Part shown: positions 7,019-8,002 of the stretch, in pieces
Position numbering within the stretch: the first letter of the stretch is position 1
Layout of the letters: each line of letters begins with the position of its first letter
Assembly: GCA_025350385.1 (NCBI GenBank)
Contig: JANXXZ010000275.1
Span: forward strand, 1 to 8,002
DNA length: 8,002 nucleotides
From: Bacteroidales bacterium
GTDB taxonomy: Bacteria > Bacteroidota > Bacteroidia > Bacteroidales > UBA4417
Direction: 5' to 3'
The notes under the pieces: generated by a model
The model's database searches: none
What the model was told of the DNA's origin: nothing
The model's input: the letters and a program-made list of their open reading frames with translations, nothing else
Program-made: the position numbers and the translations under genes

Positions 7019-7026
7019 TAAATTTG
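7019..7026 (+). promoter_or_regulatory. Putative upstream -7 promoter element for the propeller gene
   Basis: TAAATTTG matches TAnnTTTG exactly. No good TTTG stands 19-21 bp upstream. A start near 7029 would give a leader of about 130 bases containing the ACTTCG/CGAAGT hairpin. The octamer lies in AT-rich DNA, where chance matches are easy. Confidence 0.3.
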
Positions 7027-7028
7027 TT

Positions 7029-7039
7029 TTGCAATGCAA
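7029..7039. promoter_or_regulatory. 11-base palindrome, possible operator
   Basis: TTGCAATGCAA is a perfect inverted repeat of two 5-base arms about one central base, starting three bases after the octamer TAAATTTG. A repressor bound here would cover the predicted transcription start. It may be chance; no second copy was noticed in the window. Confidence 0.3.
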
Positions 7040-7123
7040 CGATAAATATTGAGGCTTACTACAAAAAACTTCACTTCGTTATCTTGAAAAAGGGCGAAGT
7101 TGTATGAACTACGTTCTTTGTTC

Positions 7124-7155
7124 TTGAAAACCACCAGAGATTTTCAGTATGTTTG
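7124..7155 (+). promoter_or_regulatory. Putative promoter abutting the propeller gene start
   Basis: TTG at 7124-7126 and TATGTTTG at 7148-7155 are separated by 21 bp, within the normal spacing of the Bacteroidota -33/-7 promoter. The start of transcription would fall at about 7158-7160, on top of the ATG at 7159, so the mRNA would be leaderless or nearly so. It matches the consensus better than the octamer at 7019, but its position so close to the start codon makes it doubtful. Confidence 0.35.
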
Positions 7156-7158
7156 CGT

Positions 7159-8002
7159 ATGCAAAGGCATTTTATATATACTGTAGTAAGCCTCTTTATT
7201 TCTTTTTCTTCTTTTTCCCAACCTTCGCATGGGAAAGTTGAATCCAATTATACATATAAGCATTTCACATTGGCCGATGGTCTGCCTCAAATTCAATGCA
7301 TTTCCATTGCATCTGACACCAGAGGATTTATATGGGTAGGAACCAAATTTGGAGCAGCCCGGTGGGATGGTCGGCAATTTTATGTTTTTAACCGTAAATA
7401 CGGTACACTGAGTGACATGGTAAACTCATTCAGTGAACAGAGCGATGGATCTATGCTGGTCGGCTTCTCAGGTACAAGTTTCAGTATTATTTCAGGCAAT
7501 TATGTCCAATCCTGGTGGTTACCTCTACCTAAAAATGTCTTCAATATCCAGCAAACCTATTCGTGCAAGAATGAACAGGCTCTCCTCTTTGCTACGCCCA
7601 AAGCGTATGATACTACTGGTAATAATGCTTATATTTTCATCTTTGACAAAAAAACCAGGACATACACCCGGCATTTCAGACTTCAGGCTAATACAATTGA
7701 TTTTTTAAATGAAAACGGGGACATTTTGAGCTATTCTAATAAACTTCCCGATGAACCGGATAAGGTGATTGTGCGTTATTACAAATGGGACAAACTCATC
7801 GAAACCCGCATATATTTTTGCAGGGTTCTGTCCCGCGGACGAAGCAGCGTTGAAAACAGAACGATTGTTGAATTCCCGTCAAAGCCAGGGACATTGTATA
7901 ATTTTACAATTGCCGGCAACCATATTGATACAACTGTACTCACCAACTTCAATTTGGCTGAAATGAGCGCCCATCCCGTATATTGGGGATTTACAACCGA
8001 TA
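7159..8002 (+). CDS. Secreted or periplasmic two-component-regulator propeller protein, N-terminal part (runs off the window)
   Basis: An open frame of 281 codons runs from ATG 7159 to the window end with no stop. Residues 1-20 form a signal peptide: short basic start, hydrophobic core, and likely cleavage at SSFS/QPS. The mature protein begins with a clear first blade of the two-component-regulator propeller family: FTLADGLPQ (36-44), then SDTRGFIWVGTKFGAARWDG (52-71). A weaker second blade may follow (GSMLVGF, near residues 95-101), after which the repeats become hard to follow. In Bacteroidota such propellers are sensor parts of hybrid histidine kinases, or of membrane proteins with other signalling outputs such as LytTR or LuxR-type domains. 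The output part is not in view, so a histidine kinase cannot be claimed. It diverges from galK, and sensing of a sugar for this locus is only a guess. A different frame with ATG at 7149 stops after about 30 codons. Confidence 0.8.
   Translation, partial: MQRHFIYTVVSLFISFSSFSQPSHGKVESNYTYKHFTLADGLPQIQCISIASDTRGFIWVGTKFGAARWDGRQFYVFNRKYGTLSDMVNSFSEQSDGSMLVGFSGTSFSIISGNYVQSWWLPLPKNVFNIQQTYSCKNEQALLFATPKAYDTTGNNAYIFIFDKKTRTYTRHFRLQANTIDFLNENGDILSYSNKLPDEPDKVIVRYYKWDKLIETRIYFCRVLSRGRSSVENRTIVEFPSKPGTLYNFTIAGNHIDTTVLTNFNLAEMSAHPVYWGFTTD

Larger units (their letters stand above)
6797..7158. other. Divergent control region between galK and the propeller gene
   Basis: These 362 bases carry no gene that I would defend. 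They hold the galK leader and promoter octamer near the left end, two promoter-like octamers facing right (7019-7026 and 7148-7155), a perfect 11-base palindrome (7029-7039), a 6-bp inverted repeat ACTTCG/CGAAGT (7073-7078 and 7095-7100), and a repeated TCTTGAAAA (7082-7090 and 7122-7130, 40 bp apart). The middle part is strongly AT-rich. The layout is that of a shared, regulated intergenic region. Confidence 0.6.

Noticed and set aside
7149..7244. Earlier ATG at 7149 as the start of the propeller gene
   Set aside because: It is in a different frame and ends at a TGA after about 30 codons; only the frame from 7159 continues to the propeller motif.
7144..7377. 77-codon minus-strand open frame opposite the start of the propeller gene
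   Set aside because: The plus-strand frame here has a signal peptide and a recognisable propeller blade; the minus-strand frame resembles nothing.
1..8002. tRNA or rRNA genes, CRISPR arrays, insertion sequences, phage or toxin-antitoxin genes
   Set aside because: No regular repeat-spacer pattern, transposase-like protein, terminal inverted repeats or tRNA-like fold was seen on either strand by reading.

Overview
The window looks like a sugar-uptake and galactose-utilisation locus from a member of the Bacteroidota. The evidence is the kinds of genes present (a FucP/GluP-type MFS carrier beside a ROK kinase, an SLC5-type symporter, a secreted two-component-type propeller protein), spacers that are AT-rich (29% GC by hand count in 4374-4499), few Shine-Dalgarno sequences, and several octamers matching the Bacteroidota -7 promoter consensus TAnnTTTG. 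A genus cannot be read from it.

Five genes lie in a row on the minus strand, so in transcription order (right to left) they are: galactokinase galK (5639-6796), a GT9 heptosyltransferase-like glycosyltransferase (4500-5498), a glucose/galactose-type MFS transporter (2997-4373), a ROK-family sugar kinase, probably glucokinase (1941-2969), and a sodium/solute symporter of the SGLT type (244-1791). The MFS and kinase genes are 27 bp apart and form the clearest operon. It ends in a strong rho-independent terminator (1875-1925), which separates it from the symporter. On the plus strand, diverging from galK across a 362-bp spacer, starts a secreted protein with a two-component-regulator propeller repeat (7159 to beyond 8002). 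Its rest, and therefore its output domain, is outside the window.

The genes make sense together as import of glucose/galactose by two unrelated carriers, followed by phosphorylation of galactose at C1 (GalK) and of glucose or a similar hexose (ROK kinase). The later Leloir enzymes (GalT, GalE) and aldose epimerase are not in the window. The GT9 gene belongs to surface-polysaccharide synthesis and is the outsider. The propeller protein may be the sensor for the locus, but that rests only on its position.

Bases 1-243 hold no recognisable gene. They differ in composition from the other spacers, and the symporter gene runs into them and stops early, lacking the C-terminal tail I expect of this subfamily. 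This suggests a rearrangement or an assembly junction near base 250. I found no RNA genes, CRISPR arrays or insertion sequences. No clearly new system is visible; the points most worth following are the symporter junction, the unusual transport residues of the MFS carrier, and the divergent control region.
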